The translations under genes and the position numbers were made by a program. From NCBI RefSeq assembly GCF_026151205.1, contig NC_087078.1, positions 11,666,175 through 11,730,174 of the forward strand: a stretch of DNA of 64,000 bases, in the 5' to 3' direction. A model generated the notes under the pieces. It was not told where the DNA came from, did not search any database, and saw only the letters and a program-made list of their open reading frames with translations. Positions 43,809 through 59,100 of this stretch are shown here, piece by piece. Position 1 is the stretch's first letter. Every line of letters begins with the position of its first letter. The stretch comes from Bolinopsis microptera (Eukaryota; Ctenophora; Tentaculata; Lobata; Bolinopsidae).

Positions 43809-44141
43809 AGTATTATTTCATATGCTGTCTCGTCTCGTTTTACTTTTCCAAACCCAGCTGGCATTAAGCGTATCATTTTGACTCATATTATAACATCTTA
43901 CACCATCCTCCACCAATCACTCTGATTTCACCGGCAACCTTCCCCAAGGTTGCCACACCCCAGAGGTAGGCAGAGCATCTCAATGCTATCCTCTCGTGGG
44001 CTATCTTGGCCCAGCCTCTCTTAAAAAAAAAAAAAAAAAATATCCGATAATTCCATTAATAATCATTAAAAGTTGCTTTGTCATTTGTAAAATCAAAAAC
44101 GAAAAGCCGTACGCTGAACGCGCGCGGAATTTTTTCTGCAG

Positions 44142-47100
44142 CCCAGGAAAAGTTACCGGCTGGTGGTGGTACTAGAGTTGGTTTAATTTAAACAGACGGC
44201 TTGACCTCGCGCGCGACAATAAGCATGATTTGCACGCGTGGCGTATTCCAATGTTCAGGCAGCTACCACGTGACACAATTCAGCCAACCAGAGTACAGGA
44301 ATCCGCAAAGTTAAAGTTGCAAACTTTTGATCGGCCCGAAAGGGGACTTTTCTGGAGATTTTGAGATAACTCAACAATTACGTTGTTTTGAATTTTCCTC
44401 CTGGAGAGGTAACGTTATTTTTAAAAGAGGAACATGTTACAAAAAACCGGAAGTCTCCAACTCTTTTACTTTCAAAGTTAAGCCCCATCCGGTCAGGGTT
44501 CCTGGGTGCAGCTGGCTGCCGCCGAGTAGGGTGTTTTGGCCGTTCTAACTTAAGACTTTCAAGAATTAAAGCAGCCGTATTGATCTTCCAAACCTACAAC
44601 TTTCAAGGGCTAGAATTCGCTGTATTTTGCCGTTAAAACACAACTTGTACTGTTTAACTTCATGATTGGGCCAAAATTCAAAAGCAAATTGGCAAGAAGT
44701 GGTGCTCACGGTCTCACTTAACGTCACTTATCGCTCAGTTAAGAGCGACCATGGTCTTAAGCGACAGACAGCCTGCAGGCATATGATCCGAATACGAAAT
44801 ATCCTTGTGTTCGGCATTTAATAGCCCTAATTGGTTACTTCTTACCCAGGAAAAGTTACCGGCTGGTGGTGGTACTAGAGTTGGTTTAATTTAAACAGAC
44901 GGCTTGACCTCACGCGCGACAATAAGCATGATTTGCACGCGTGGCGTATTCCAATGTTCAGGCAGCTACCACGTGACACAATTCAGCCAACCAGAGTACA
45001 GGAATCCGCAAAGTTAAAGTTGCAAACTTTTGATCGGCCCGAAAGGGGACTTATCTGGAGATTTTGAGATAACTCAACAATTACGTTGTTTTGAATTTTC
45101 CTCCTGGAGAGGTAACGTTATTTTTAAAAGAGGAACATGTTACAAAAAACCGGAAGTCTCCAACTCTTTTACTTTCAAAGTTAAGCCCCATCCGGTCAGG
45201 GTTCCTGGGTGCAGCTGGCTGCCGCCGAGTAGGGTGTTTTGGCCGTTCTAACTTAAGACTTTCAAGAATTAAAGCAGCCGTATTGATCTTCCAAACCTAC
45301 AACTTTCAAGGGCTAGAATTCGCTGTATTTTGCCGTTAAAACACAACTTGTACTGTTTAACTTCATGATTGGGCCAAAATTCAAAAGCAAATTGGCAAGA
45401 AGTGGTGCTCACGGTCTCACTTAACGTCACTTATCGCTCAGTTAAGAGCGACCATGGTCTTAAGCGACAGACAGCCTGCAGGCATATGATCCGAATACGA
45501 AATATCCTTGTGTTCGGCATTTAATAGCCCTAATTGGTTACTTCTTACCCAGGAAAAGTTACCGGCTGGTGGTGGTACTAGAGTTGGTTTAATTTAAACA
45601 GACGGCTTGACCTCACGCGCGACAATAAGCATGATTTGCACGCGTGGCGTATTCCAATGTTCAGGCAGCTACCACGTGACACAATTCAGCCAACCAGAGT
45701 ACAGGAATCCGCAAAGTTAAAGTTGCAAACTTTTGATCGGCCCGAAAGGGGACTTATCTGGAGATTTTGAGATAACTCAACAATTACGTTGTTTTGAATT
45801 TTCCTCCTGGAGAGGTAACGTTATTTTTAAAAGAGGAACATGTTACAAAAAACCGGAAGTCTCCAACTCTTTTACTTTCAAAGTTAAGCCCCATCCGGTC
45901 AGGGTTCCTGGGTGCAGCTGGCTGCCGCCGAGTAGGGTGTTTTGGCCGTTCTAACTTAAGACTTTCAAGAATTAAAGCAGCCGTATTGATCTTCCAAACC
46001 TACAACTTTCAAGGGCTAGAATTCGCTGTATTTTGCCGTTAAAACACAACTTGTACTGTTTAACTTCATGATTGGGCCAAAATTCAAAAGCAAATTGGCA
46101 AGAAGTGGTGCTCACGGTCTCACTTAACGTCACTTATCGCTCAGTTAAGAGCGACCATGGTCTTAAGCGACAGACAGCCTGCAGGCATATGATCCGAATA
46201 CGAAATATCCTTGTGTTCGGCATTTAATAGCCCTAATTGGTTACTTCTTACCCAGGAAAAGTTACCGGCTGGTGGTGGTACTAGAGTTGGTTTAATTTAA
46301 ACAGACGGCTTGACCTCACGCGCGACAATAAGCATGATTTGCACGCGTGGCGTATTCCAATGTTCAGGCAGCTACCACGTGACACAATTCAGCCAACCAG
46401 AGTACAGGAATCCGCAAAGTTAAAGTTGCAAACTTTTGATCGGCCCGAAAGGGGACTTATCTGGAGATTTTGAGATAACTCAACAATTACGTTGTTTTGA
46501 ATTTTCCTCCTGGAGAGGTAACGTTATTTTTAAAAGAGGAACATGTTACAAAAAACCGGAAGTCTCCAACTCTTTTACTTTCAAAGTTAAGCCCCATCCG
46601 GTCAGGGTTCCTGGGTGCAGCTGGCTGCCGCCGAGTAGGGTGTTTTGGCCGTTCTAACTTAAGACTTTCAAGAATTAAAGCAGCCGTATTGATCTTCCAA
46701 ACCTACAACTTTCAAGGGCTAGAATTCGCTGTATTTTGCCGTTAAAACACAACTTGTACTGTTTAACTTCATGATTGGGCCAAAATTCAAAAGCAAATTG
46801 GCAAGAAGTGGTGCTCACGGTCTCACTTAACGTCACTTATCGCTCAGTTAAGAGCGACCATGGTCTTAAGCGACAGACAGCCTGCAGGCATATGATCCGA
46901 ATACGAAATATCCTTGTGTTCGGCATTTAATAGCCCTAATTGGTTACTTCTTACCCAGGAAAAGTTACCGGCTGGTGGTGGTACTAGAGTTGGTTTAATT
47001 TAAACAGACGGCTTGACCTCGCGCGCGACAATAAGCATGATTTGCACGCGTGGCGTATTCCAATGTTCAGGCAGCTACCACGTGACACAATTCAGCCAAC

Positions 47101-50100
47101 CAGAGTACAGGAATCCGCAAAGTTAAAGTTGCAAACTTTTGATCGGCCCGAAAGGGGACTTTTCTGGAGATTTTGAGATAACTCAACAATTACGTTGTTT
47201 TGAATTTTCCTCCTGGAGAGGTAACGTTATTTTTAAAAGAGGAACATGTTACAAAAAACCGGAAGTCTCCAACTCTTTTACTTTCAAAGTTAAGCCCCAT
47301 CCGGTCAGGGTTCCTGGGTGCAGCTGGCTGCCGCCGAGTAGGGTGTTTTGGCCGTTCTAACTTAAGACTTTCAAGAATTAAAGCAGCCGTATTGATCTTC
47401 CAAACCTACAACTTTCAAGGGCTAGAATTCGCTGTATTTTGCCGTTTAAAACACAACTTGTACTGTTTAACTTCATGATTGGGCCAAAATTCAAAAGCAA
47501 ATTGGCAAGAAGTGGTGCTCACGGTCTCACTTAACGTCACTTATCGCTCAGTTAAGAGCGACCATGGTCTTAAGCGACAGACAGCCTGCAGGCATATGAT
47601 CCGAATACGAAATATCCTTGTGTTCGGCATTTAATAGCCCTAATTGGTTACTTCTTACCCAGGAAAAGTTACCGGCTGGTGGTGGTACTAGAGTTGGTTT
47701 AATTTAAACAGACGGCTTGACCTCACGCGCGACAATAAGCATGATTTGCACGCGTGGCGTATTCCAATGTTCAGGCAGCTACCACGTGACACAATTCAGC
47801 CAACCAGAGTACAGGAATCCGCAAAGTTAAAGTTGCAAACTTTTGATCGGCCCGAAAGGGGACTTATCTGGAGATTTTGAGATAACTCAACAATTACGTT
47901 GTTTTGAATTTTCCTCCTGGAGAGGTAACGTTATTTTTAAAAGAGGAACATGTTACAAAAAACCGGAAGTCTCCAACTCTTTTACTTTCAAAGTTAAGCC
48001 CCATCCGGTCAGGGTTCCTGGGTGCAGCTGGCTGCCGCCGAGTAGGGTGTTTTGGCCGTTCTAACTTAAGACTTTCAAGAATTAAAGCAGCCGTATTGAT
48101 CTTCCAAACCTACAACTTTCAAGGGCTAGAATTCGCTGTATTTTGCCGTTAAAACACAACTTGTACTGTTTAACTTCATGATTGGGCCAAAATTCAAAAG
48201 CAAATTGGCAAGAAGTGGTGCTCACGGTCTCACTTAACGTCACTTATCGCTCAGTTAAGAGCGACCATGGTCTTAAGCGACAGACAGCCTGCAGGCATAT
48301 GATCCGAATACGAAATATCCTTGTGTTCGGCATTTAATAGCCCTAATTGGTTACTTCTTACCCAGGAAAAGTTACCGGCTGGTGGTGGTACTAGAGTTGG
48401 TTTAATTTAAACAGACGGCTTGACCTCACGCGCGACAATAAGCATGATTTGCACGCGTGGCGTATTCCAATGTTCAGGCAGCTACCACGTGACACAATTC
48501 AGCCAACCAGAGTACAGGAATCCGCAAAGTTAAAGTTGCAAACTTTTGATCGGCCCGAAAGGGGACTTATCTGGAGATTTTGAGATAACTCAACAATTAC
48601 GTTGTTTTGAATTTTCCTCCTGGAGAGGTAACGTTATTTTTAAAAGAGGAACATGTTACAAAAAACCGGAAGTCTCCAACTCTTTTACTTTCAAAGTTAA
48701 GCCCCATCCGGTCAGGGTTCCTGGGTGCAGCTGGCTGCCGCCGAGTAGGGGTGTTTTGGCCGTTCTAACTTAAGACTTTCAAGAATTAAAGCAGCCGTAT
48801 TGATCTTCCAAACCTACAACTTTCAAGGGCTAGAATTCGCTGTATTTTGCCGTTAAAACACAACTTGTACTGTTTAACTTCATGATTGGGCCAAAATTCA
48901 AAAGCAAATTGGCAAGAAGTGGTGCTCACGGTCTCACTTAACGTCACTTATCGCTCAGTTAAGAGCGACCATGGTCTTAAGCGACAGACAGCCTGCAGGC
49001 ATATGATCCGAATACGAAATATCCTTGTGTTCGGCATTTAATAGCCCTAATTGGTTACTTCTTACCCAGGAAAAGTTACCGGCTGGTGGTGGTACTAGAG
49101 TTGGTTTAATTTAAACAGACGGCTTGACCTCACGCGCGACAATAAGCATGATTTGCACGCGTGGCGTATTCCAATGTTCAGGCAGCTACCACGTGACACA
49201 ATTCAGCCAACCAGAGTACAGGAATCCGCAAAGTTAAAGTTGCAAACTTTTGATCGGCCCGAAAGGGGACTTATCTGGAGATTTTGAGATAACTCAACAA
49301 TTACGTTGTTTTGAATTTTCCTCCTGGAGAGGTAACGTTATTTTTAAAAGAGGAACATGTTACAAAAAACCGGAAGTCTCCAACTCTTTTACTTTCAAAG
49401 TTAAGCCCCATCCGGTCAGGGTTCCTGGGTGCAGCTGGCTGCCGCCGAGTAGGGTGTTTTGGCCGTTCTAACTTAAGACTTTCAAGAATTAAAGCAGCCG
49501 TATTGATCTTCCAAACCTACAACTTTCAAGGGCTAGAATTCGCTGTATTTTGCCGTTAAAACACAACTTGTACTGTTTAACTTCATGATTGGGGCCAAAA
49601 TTCAAAAGCAAATTGGCAAGAAGTGGTGCTCACGGTCTCACTTAACGTCACTTATCGCTCAGTTAAGAGCGACCATGGTCTTAAGCGACAGACAGCCTGC
49701 AGGCATATGATCCGAATACGAAATATCCTTGTGTTCGGCATTTAATAGCCCTAATTGGTTACTTCTTACCCAGGAAAAGTTACCGGCTGGTGGTGGTACT
49801 AGAGTTGGTTTAATTTAAACAGACGGCTTGACCTCACGCGCGACAATAAGCATGATTTGCACGCGTGGCGTATTCCAATGTTCAGGCAGCTACCACGTGA
49901 CACAATTCAGCCAACCAGAGTACAGGAATCCGCAAAGTTAAAGTTGCAAACTTTTGATCGGCCCGAAAGGGGACTTATCTGGAGATTTTGAGATAACTCA
50001 ACAATTACGTTGTTTTGAATTTTCCTCCTGGAGAGGTAACGTTATTTTTAAAAGAGGAACATGTTACAAAAAACCGGAAGTCTCCAACTCTTTTACTTTC

Positions 50101-53100
50101 AAAGTTAAGCCCCATCCGGTCAGGGTTCCTGGGTGCAGCTGGCTGCCGCCGAGTAGGGTGTTTTGGCCGTTCTAACTTAAGACTTTCAAGAATTAAAGCA
50201 GCCGTATTGATCTTCCAAACCTACAACTTTCAAGGGCTAGAATTCGCTGTATTTTGCCGTTAAAACACAACTTGTACTGTTTAACTTCATGATTGGGCCA
50301 AAATTCAAAAGCAAATTGGCAAGAAGTGGTGCTCACGGTCTCACTTAACGTCACTTATCGCTCAGTTAAGAGCGACCATGGTCTTAAGCGACAGACAGCC
50401 TGCAGGCATATGATCCGAATACGAAATATCCTTGTGTTCGGCATTTAATAGCCCTAATTGGTTACTTCTTACCCAGGAAAAGTTACCGGCTGGTGGTGGT
50501 ACTAGAGTTGGTTTAATTTAAACAGACGGCTTGACCTCACGCGCGACAATAAGCATGATTTGCACGCGTGGCGTATTCCAATGTTCAGGCAGCTACCACG
50601 TGACACAATTCAGCCAACCAGAGTACAGGAATCCGCAAAGTTAAAGTTGCAAACTTTTGATCGGCCCGAAAGGGGACTTATCTGGAGATTTTGAGATAAC
50701 TCAACAATTACGTTGTTTTGAATTTTCCTCCTGGAGAGGTAACGTTATTTTTAAAAGAGGAACATGTTACAAAAAACCGGAAGTCTCCAACTCTTTTACT
50801 TTCAAAGTTAAGCCCCATCCGGTCAGGGTTCCTGGGTGCAGCTGGCTGCCGCCGAGTAGGGTGTTTTGGCCGTTCTAACTTAAGACTTTCAAGAATTAAA
50901 GCAGCCGTATTGATCTTCCAAACCTACAACTTTCAAGGGCTAGAATTCGCTGTATTTTGCCGTTAAAACACAACTTGTACTGTTTAACTTCATGATTGGG
51001 CCAAAATTCAAAAGCAAATTGGCAAGAAGTGGTGCTCACGGTCTCACTTAACGTCACTTATCGCTCAGTTAAGAGCGACCATGGTCTTAAGCGACAGACA
51101 GCCTGCAGGCATATGATCCGAATACGAAATATCCTTGTGTTCGGCATTTAATAGCCCTAATTGGTTACTTCTTACCCAGGAAAAGTTACCGGCTGGTGGT
51201 GGTACTAGAGTTGGTTTAATTTAAACAGACGGCTTGACCTCGCGCGCGACAATAAGCATGATTTGCACGCGTGGCGTATTCCAATGTTCAGGCAGCTACC
51301 ACGTGACACAATTCAGCCAACCAGAGTACAGGAATCCGCAAAGTTAAAGTTGCAAACTTTTGATCGGCCCGAAAGGGGACTTATCTGGAGATTTTGAGAT
51401 AACTCAACAATTACGTTGTTTTGAATTTTCCTCCTGGAGAGGTAACGTTATTTTTAAAAGAGGAACATGTTACAAAAAACCGGAAGTCTCCAACTCTTTT
51501 ACTTTCAAAGTTAAGCCCCATCCGGTCAGGGTTTCCTGGGTGCAGCTGGCTGCCGCCGAGTAGGGTGTTTTGGCCGTTCTAACTTAAGACTTTCAAGAAT
51601 TAAAGCAGCCGTATTGATCTTCCAAACCTACAACTTTCAAGGGCTAGAATTCGCTGTATTTTGCCGTTAAAACACAACTTGTACTGTTTAACTTCATGAT
51701 TGGGCCAAAATTCAAAAGCAAATTGGCAAGAAGTGGTGCTCACGGTCTCACTTAACGTCACTTATCGCTCAGTTAAGAGCGACCATGGTCTTAAGCGACA
51801 GACAGCCTGCAGGCATATGATCCGAATACGAAATATCCTTGTGTTCGGCATTTAATAGCCCTAATTGGTTACTTCTTACCCAGGAAAAGTTACCGGCTGG
51901 TGGTGGTACTAGAGTTGGTTTAATTTAAACAGACGGCTTGACCTCACGCGCGACAATAAGCATGATTTGCACGCGTGGCGTATTCCAATGTTCAGGCAGC
52001 TACCACGTGACACAATTCAGCCAACCAGAGTACAGGAATCCGCAAAGTTAAAGTTGCAAACTTTTGATCGGCCCGAAAGGGGACTTATCTGGAGATTTTG
52101 AGATAACTCAACAATTACGTTGTTTTGAATTTTCCTCCTGGAGAGGTAACGTTATTTTTAAAAGAGGAACATGTTACAAAAAACCGGAAGTCTCCAACTC
52201 TTTTACTTTCAAAGTTAAGCCCCATCCGGTCAGGGTTCCTGGGTGCAGCTGGCTGCCGCCGAGTAGGGTGTTTTGGCCGTTCTAACTTAAGACTTTCAAG
52301 AATTAAAGCAGCCGTATTGATCTTCCAAACCTACAACTTTCAAGGGCTAGAATTCGCTGTATTTTGCCGTTAAAACACAACTTGTACTGTTTAACTTCAT
52401 GATTGGGCCAAAATTCAAAAGCAAATTGGCAAGAAGTGGTGCTCACGGTCTCACTTAACGTCACTTATCGCTCAGTTAAGAGCGACCATGGTCTTAAGCG
52501 ACAGACAGCCTGCAGGCATATGATCCGAATACGAAATATCCTTGTGTTCGGCATTTAATAGCCCTAATTGGTTACTTCTTACCCAGGAAAAGTTACCGGC
52601 TGGTGGTGGTACTAGAGTTGGTTTAATTTAAACAGACGGCTTGACCTCACGCGCGACAATAAGCATGATTTGCACGCGTGGCGTATTCCAATGTTCAGGC
52701 AGCTACCACGTGACACAATTCAGCCAACCAGAGTACAGGAATCCGCAAAGTTAAAGTTGCAAACTTTTGATCGGCCCGAAAGGGGACTTATCTGGAGATT
52801 TTGAGATAACTCAACAATTACGTTGTTTTGAATTTTCCTCCTGGAGAGGTAACGTTATTTTTAAAAGAGGAACATGTTACAAAAAACCGGAAGTCTCCAA
52901 CTCTTTTACTTTCAAAGTTAAGCCCCATCCGGTCAGGGTTCCTGGGTGCAGCTGGCTGCCGCCGAGTAGGGTGTTTTGGCCGTTCTAACTTAAGACTTTC
53001 AAGAATTAAAGCAGCCGTATTGATCTTCCAAACCTACAACTTTCAAGGGCTAGAATTCGCTGTATTTTGCCGTTAAAACACAACTTGTACTGTTTAACTT

Positions 53101-56100
53101 CATGATTGGGCCAAAATTCAAAAGCAAATTGGCAAGAAGTGGTGCTCACGGTCTCACTTAACGTCACTTATCGCTCAGTTAAGAGCGACCATGGTCTTAA
53201 GCGACAGACAGCCTGCAGGCATATGATCCGAATACGAAATATCCTTGTGTTCGGCATTTAATAGCCCTAATTGGTTACTTCTTACCCAGGAAAAGTTACC
53301 GGCTGGTGGTGGTACTAGAGTTGGTTTAATTTAAACAGACGGCTTGACCTCACGCGCGACAATAAGCATGATTTGCACGCGTGGCGTATTCCAATGTTCA
53401 GGCAGCTACCACGTGACACAATTCAGCCAACCAGAGTACAGGAATCCGCAAAGTTAAAGTTGCAAACTTTTGATCGGCCCGAAAGGGGACTTATCTGGAG
53501 ATTTTGAGATAACTCAACAATTACGTTGTTTTGAATTTTCCTCCTGGAGAGGTAACGTTATTTTTAAAAGAGGAACATGTTACAAAAAACCGGAAGTCTC
53601 CAACTCTTTTACTTTCAAAGTTAAGCCCCATCCGGTCAGGGTTCCTGGGTGCAGCTGGCTGCCGCCGAGTAGGGTGTTTTGGCCGTTCTAACTTAAGACT
53701 TTCAAGAATTAAAGCAGCCGTATTGATCTTCCAAACCTACAACTTTCAAGGGCTAGAATTCGCTGTATTTTGCCGTTAAAACACAACTTGTACTGTTTAA
53801 CTTCATGATTGGGCCAAAATTCAAAAGCAAATTGGCAAGAAGTGGTGCTCACGGTCTCACTTAACGTCACTTATCGCTCAGTTAAGAGCGACCATGGTCT
53901 TAAGCGACAGACAGCCTGCAGGCATATGATCCGAATACGAAATATCCTTGTGTTCGGCATTTAATAGCCCTAATTGGTTACTTCTTACCCAGGAAAAGTT
54001 ACCGGCTGGTGGTGGTACTAGAGTTGGTTTAATTTAAACAGACGGCTTGACCTCACGCGCGACAATAAGCATGATTTGCACGCGTGGCGTATTCCAATGT
54101 TCAGGCAGCTACCACGTGACACAATTCAGCCAACCAGAGTACAGGAATCCGCAAAGTTAAAGTTGCAAACTTTTGATCGGCCCGAAAGGGGACTTATCTG
54201 GAGATTTTGAGATAACTCAACAATTACGTTGTTTTGAATTTTCCTCCTGGAGAGGTAACGTTATTTTTAAAAGAGGAACATGTTACAAAAAACCGGAAGT
54301 CTCCAACTCTTTTACTTTCAAAGTTAAGCCCCATCCGGTCAGGGTTCCTGGGTGCAGCTGGCTGCCGCCGAGTAGGGTGTTTTGGCCGTTCTAACTTAAG
54401 ACTTTCAAGAATTAAAGCAGCCGTATTGATCTTCCAAACCTACAACTTTCAAGGGCTAGAATTCGCTGTATTTTGCCGTTAAAACACAACTTGTACTGTT
54501 TAACTTCATGATTGGGCCAAAATTCAAAAGCAAATTGGCAAGAAGTGGTGCTCACGGTCTCACTTAACGTCACTTATCGCTCAGTTAAGAGCGACCATGG
54601 TCTTAAGCGACAGACAGCCTGCAGGCATATGATCCGAATACGAAATATCCTTGTGTTCGGCATTTAATAGCCCTAATTGGTTACTTCTTACCCAGGAAAA
54701 GTTACCGGCTGGTGGTGGTACTAGAGTTGGTTTAATTTAAACAGACGGCTTGACCTCACGCGCGACAATAAGCATGATTTGCACGCGTGGCGTATTCCAA
54801 TGTTCAGGCAGCTACCACGTGACACAATTCAGCCAACCAGAGTACAGGAATCCGCAAAGTTAAAGTTTGCAAACTTTTGATCGGCCCGAAAGGGGACTTA
54901 TCTGGAGATTTTGAGATAACTCAACAATTACGTTGTTTTGAATTTTCCTCCTGGAGAGGTAACGTTATTTTTAAAAGAGGAACATGTTACAAAAAACCGG
55001 AAGTCTCCAACTCTTTTACTTTCAAAGTTAAGCCCCATCCGGTCAGGGTTCCTGGGTGCAGCTGGCTGCCGCCGAGTAGGGTGTTTTGGCCGTTCTAACT
55101 TAAGACTTTCAAGAATTAAAGCAGCCGTATTGATCTTCCAAACCTACAACTTTCAAGGGCTAGAATTCGCTGTATTTTGCCGTTAAAACACAACTTGTAC
55201 TGTTTAACTTCATGATTGGGCCAAAATTCAAAAGCAAATTGGCAAGAAGTGGTGCTCACGGTCTCACTTAACGTCACTTATCGCTCAGTTAAGAGCGACC
55301 ATGGTCTTAAGCGACAGACAGCCTGCAGGCATATGATCCGAATACGAAATATCCTTGTGTTCGGCATTTAATAGCCCTAATTGGTTACTTCTTACCCAGG
55401 AAAAGTTACCGGCTGGTGGTGGTACTAGAGTTGGTTTAATTTAAACAGACGGCTTGACCTCACGCGCGACAATAAGCATGATTTGCACGCGTGGCGTATT
55501 CCAATGTTCAGGCAGCTACCACGTGACACAATTCAGCCAACCAGAGTACAGGAATCCGCAAAGTTAAAGTTGCAAACTTTTGATCGGCCCGAAAGGGGAC
55601 TTATCTGGAGATTTTGAGATAACTCAACAATTACGTTGTTTTGAATTTTCCTCCTGGAGAGGTAACGTTATTTTTAAAAGAGGAACATGTTACAAAAAAC
55701 CGGAAGTCTCCAACTCTTTTACTTTCAAAGTTAAGCCCCATCCGGTCAGGGTTCCTGGGTGCAGCTGGCTGCCGCCGAGTAGGGTGTTTTGGCCGTTCTA
55801 ACTTAAGACTTTCAAGAATTAAAGCAGCCGTATTGATCTTCCAAACCTACAACTTTCAAGGGCTAGAATTCGCTGTATTTTGCCGTTAAAACACAACTTG
55901 TACTGTTTAACTTCATGATTGGGCCAAAATTCAAAAGCAAATTGGCAAGAAGTGGTGCTCACGGTCTCACTTAACGTCACTTATCGCTCAGTTAAGAGCG
56001 ACCATGGTCTTAAGCGACAGACAGCCTGCAGGCATATGATCCGAATACGAAATATCCTTGTGTTCGGCATTTAATAGCCCTAATTGGTTACTTCTTACCC

Positions 56101-59100
56101 AGGAAAAGTTACCGGCTGGTGGTGGTACTAGAGTTGGTTTAATTTAAACAGACGGCTTGACCTCACGCGCGACAATAAGCATGATTTGCACGCGTGGCGT
56201 ATTCCAATGTTCAGGCAGCTACCACGTGACACAATTCAGCCAACCAGAGTACAGGAATCCGCAAAGTTAAAGTTGCAAACTTTTGATCGGCCCGAAAGGG
56301 GACTTATCTGGAGATTTTGAGATAACTCAACAATTTACGTTGTTTTGAATTTTCCTCCTGGAGAGGTAACGTTATTTTTAAAAGAGGAACATGTTACAAA
56401 AAACCGGAAGTCTCCAACTCTTTTACTTTCAAAGTTAAGCCCCATCCGGTCAGGGTTCCTGGGTGCAGCTGGCTGCCGCCGAGTAGGGTGTTTTGGCCGT
56501 TCTAACTTAAGACTTTCAAGAATTAAAGCAGCCGTATTGATCTTCCAAACCTACAACTTCAAGGGCTAGAATTCGCTGTATTTTGCCGTTAAAACACAAC
56601 TTGTACTGTTTAACTTCATGATTGGGCCAAAATTCAAAAGCAAATTGGCAAGAAGTGGTGCTCACGGTCTCACTTAACGTCACTTATCGCTCAGTTAAGA
56701 GCGACCATGGTCTTAAGCGACAGACAGCCTGCAGGCATATGATCCGAATACGAAATATCCTTGTGTTCGGCATTTAATAGCCCTAATTGGTTACTTCTTA
56801 CCCAGGAAAAGTTACCGGCTGGTGGTGGTACTAGAGTTGGTTTAATTTAAACAGACGGCTTGACCTCACGCGCGACAATAAGCATGATTTGCACGCGTGG
56901 CGTATTCCAATGTTCAGGCAGCTACCACGTGACACAATTCAGCCAACCAGAGTACAGGAATCCGCAAAGTTAAAGTTGCAAACTTTTGATCGGCCCGAAA
57001 GGGGACTTATCTGGAGATTTTGAGATAACTCAACAATTACGTTGTTTTGAATTTTCCTCCTGGAGAGGTAACGTTATTTTTAAAAGAGGAACATGTTACA
57101 AAAAACCGGAAGTCTCCAACTCTTTTACTTTCAAAGTTAAGCCCCATCCGGTCAGGGTTCCTGGGTGCAGCTGGCTGCCGCCGAGTAGGGTGTTTTGGCC
57201 GTTCTAACTTAAGACTTTCAAGAATTAAAGCAGCCGTATTGATCTTCCAAACCTACAACTTTCAAGGGCTAGAATTCGCTGTATTTTGCCGTTAAAAACA
57301 CAACTTGTACTGTTTAACTTCATGATTGGGCCAAAATTCAAAAGCAAATTGGCAAGAAGTGGTGCTCACGGTCTCACTTAACGTCACTTATCGCTCAGTT
57401 AAGAGCGACCATGGTCTTAAGCGACAGACAGCCTGCAGGCATATGATCCGAATACGAAATATCCTTGTGTTCGGCATTTAATAGCCCTAATTGGTTACTT
57501 CTTACCCAGGAAAAGTTACCGGCTGGTGGTGGTACTAGAGTTGGTTTAATTTAAACAGACGGCTTGACCTCACGCGCGACAATAAGCATGATTTGCACGC
57601 GTGGCGTATTCCAATGTTCAGGCAGCTACCACGTGACACAATTCAGCCAACCAGAGTACAGGAATCCGCAAAGTTAAAGTTGCAAACTTTTGATCGGCCC
57701 GAAAGGGGACTTATCTGGAGATTTTGAGATAACTCAACAATTACGTTGTTTTGAATTTTCCTCCTGGAGAGGTAACGTTATTTTTAAAAGAGGAACATGT
57801 TACAAAAAACCGGAAGTCTCCAACTCTTTTACTTTCAAAGTTAAGCCCCATCCGGTCAGGGTTCCTGGGTGCAGCTGGCTGCCGCCGAGTAGGGTGTTTT
57901 GGCCGTTCTAACTTAAGACTTTCAAGAATTAAAGCAGCCGTATTGATCTTCCAAACCTACAACTTTCAAGGGCTAGAATTCGCTGTATTTTGCCGTTAAA
58001 ACACAACTTGTACTGTTTAACTTCATGATTGGGCCAAAATTCAAAAGCAAATTGGCAAGAAGTGGTGCTCACGGTCTCACTTAACGTCACTTATCGCTCA
58101 GTTAAGAGCGACCATGGTCTTAAGCGACAGACAGCCTGCAGGCATATGATCCGAATACGAAATATCCTTGTGTTCGGCATTTAATAGCCCTAATTGGTTA
58201 CTTCTTACCCAGGAAAAGTTACCGGCTGGTGGTGGTACTAGAGTTGGTTTAATTTAAACAGACGGCTTGACCTCGCGCGCGACAATAAGCATGATTTGCA
58301 CGCGTGGCGTATTCCAATGTTCAGGCAGCTACCACGTGACACAATTCAGCCAACCAGAGTACAGGAATCCGCAAAGTTAAAGTTGCAAACTTTTGATCGG
58401 CCCGAAAGGGGACTTATCTGGAGATTTTGAGATAACTCAACAATTACGTTGTTTTGAATTTTCCTCCTGGCTGGAGAGGTAACGTTATTTTTAAAAGAGG
58501 AACATGTTACAAAAAACCGGAAGTCTCCAACTCTTTTACTTTCAAAGTTAAGCCCCATCCGGTCAGGGTTCCTGGGTGCAGCTGGCTGCCGCCGAGTAGG
58601 GTGTTTTGGCCGTTCTAACTTAAGACTTTCAAGAATTAAAGCAGCCGTATTGATCTTCCAAACCTACAACTTTCAAGGGCTAGAATTCGCTGTATTTTGC
58701 CGTTTAAAACACAACTTGTACTGTTTAACTTCATGATTGGGCCAAAATTCAAAAGCAAATTGGCAAGAAGTGGTGCTCACGGTCTCACTTAACGTCACTT
58801 ATCGCTCAGTTAAGAGCGACCATGGTCTTAAGCGACAGACAGCCTGCAGGCATATGATCCGAATACGAAATATCCTTGTGTTCGGCATTTAATAGCCCTA
58901 ATTGGTTACTTCTTACCCAGGAAAAGTTACCGGCTGGTGGTGGGTACTAGAGTTGGTTTAATTTAAACAGACGGCTTGACCTCGCGCGCGACAATAAGCA
59001 TGATTTGCACGCGTGGCGTATTCCAATGTTCAGGCAGCTACCACGTGACACAATTCAGCCAACCAGAGTACAGGAATCCGCAAAGTTAAAGTTGCAAACT

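Larger units (their letters stand above)
38219..44040 (+). mobile_element. Full-length-looking R1/I-type LINE with poly(A)
   Basis: The right end is a run of about 18 A at 44023-44040, followed by TATCCGAT. The same TATCCGAT (shared as AAATATCCGAT) occurs at 38209-38219, giving a candidate target duplication. This places the 5' end near 38220 and the total length at about 5.8 kb. It has a GC-richer 5' UTR, two overlapping frames and a 3' UTR of about 210 bp. All catalytic motifs of ORF2 look intact, so this may be a recent and possibly active copy. Confidence 0.8.

Noticed and set aside
44327-57999. Repeated small proteins of 73 and 82 residues in the satellite
   Set aside because: The two frames overlap each other, resemble no domain, and single-base indels break them in several units. 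They persist only because the DNA units are nearly identical.
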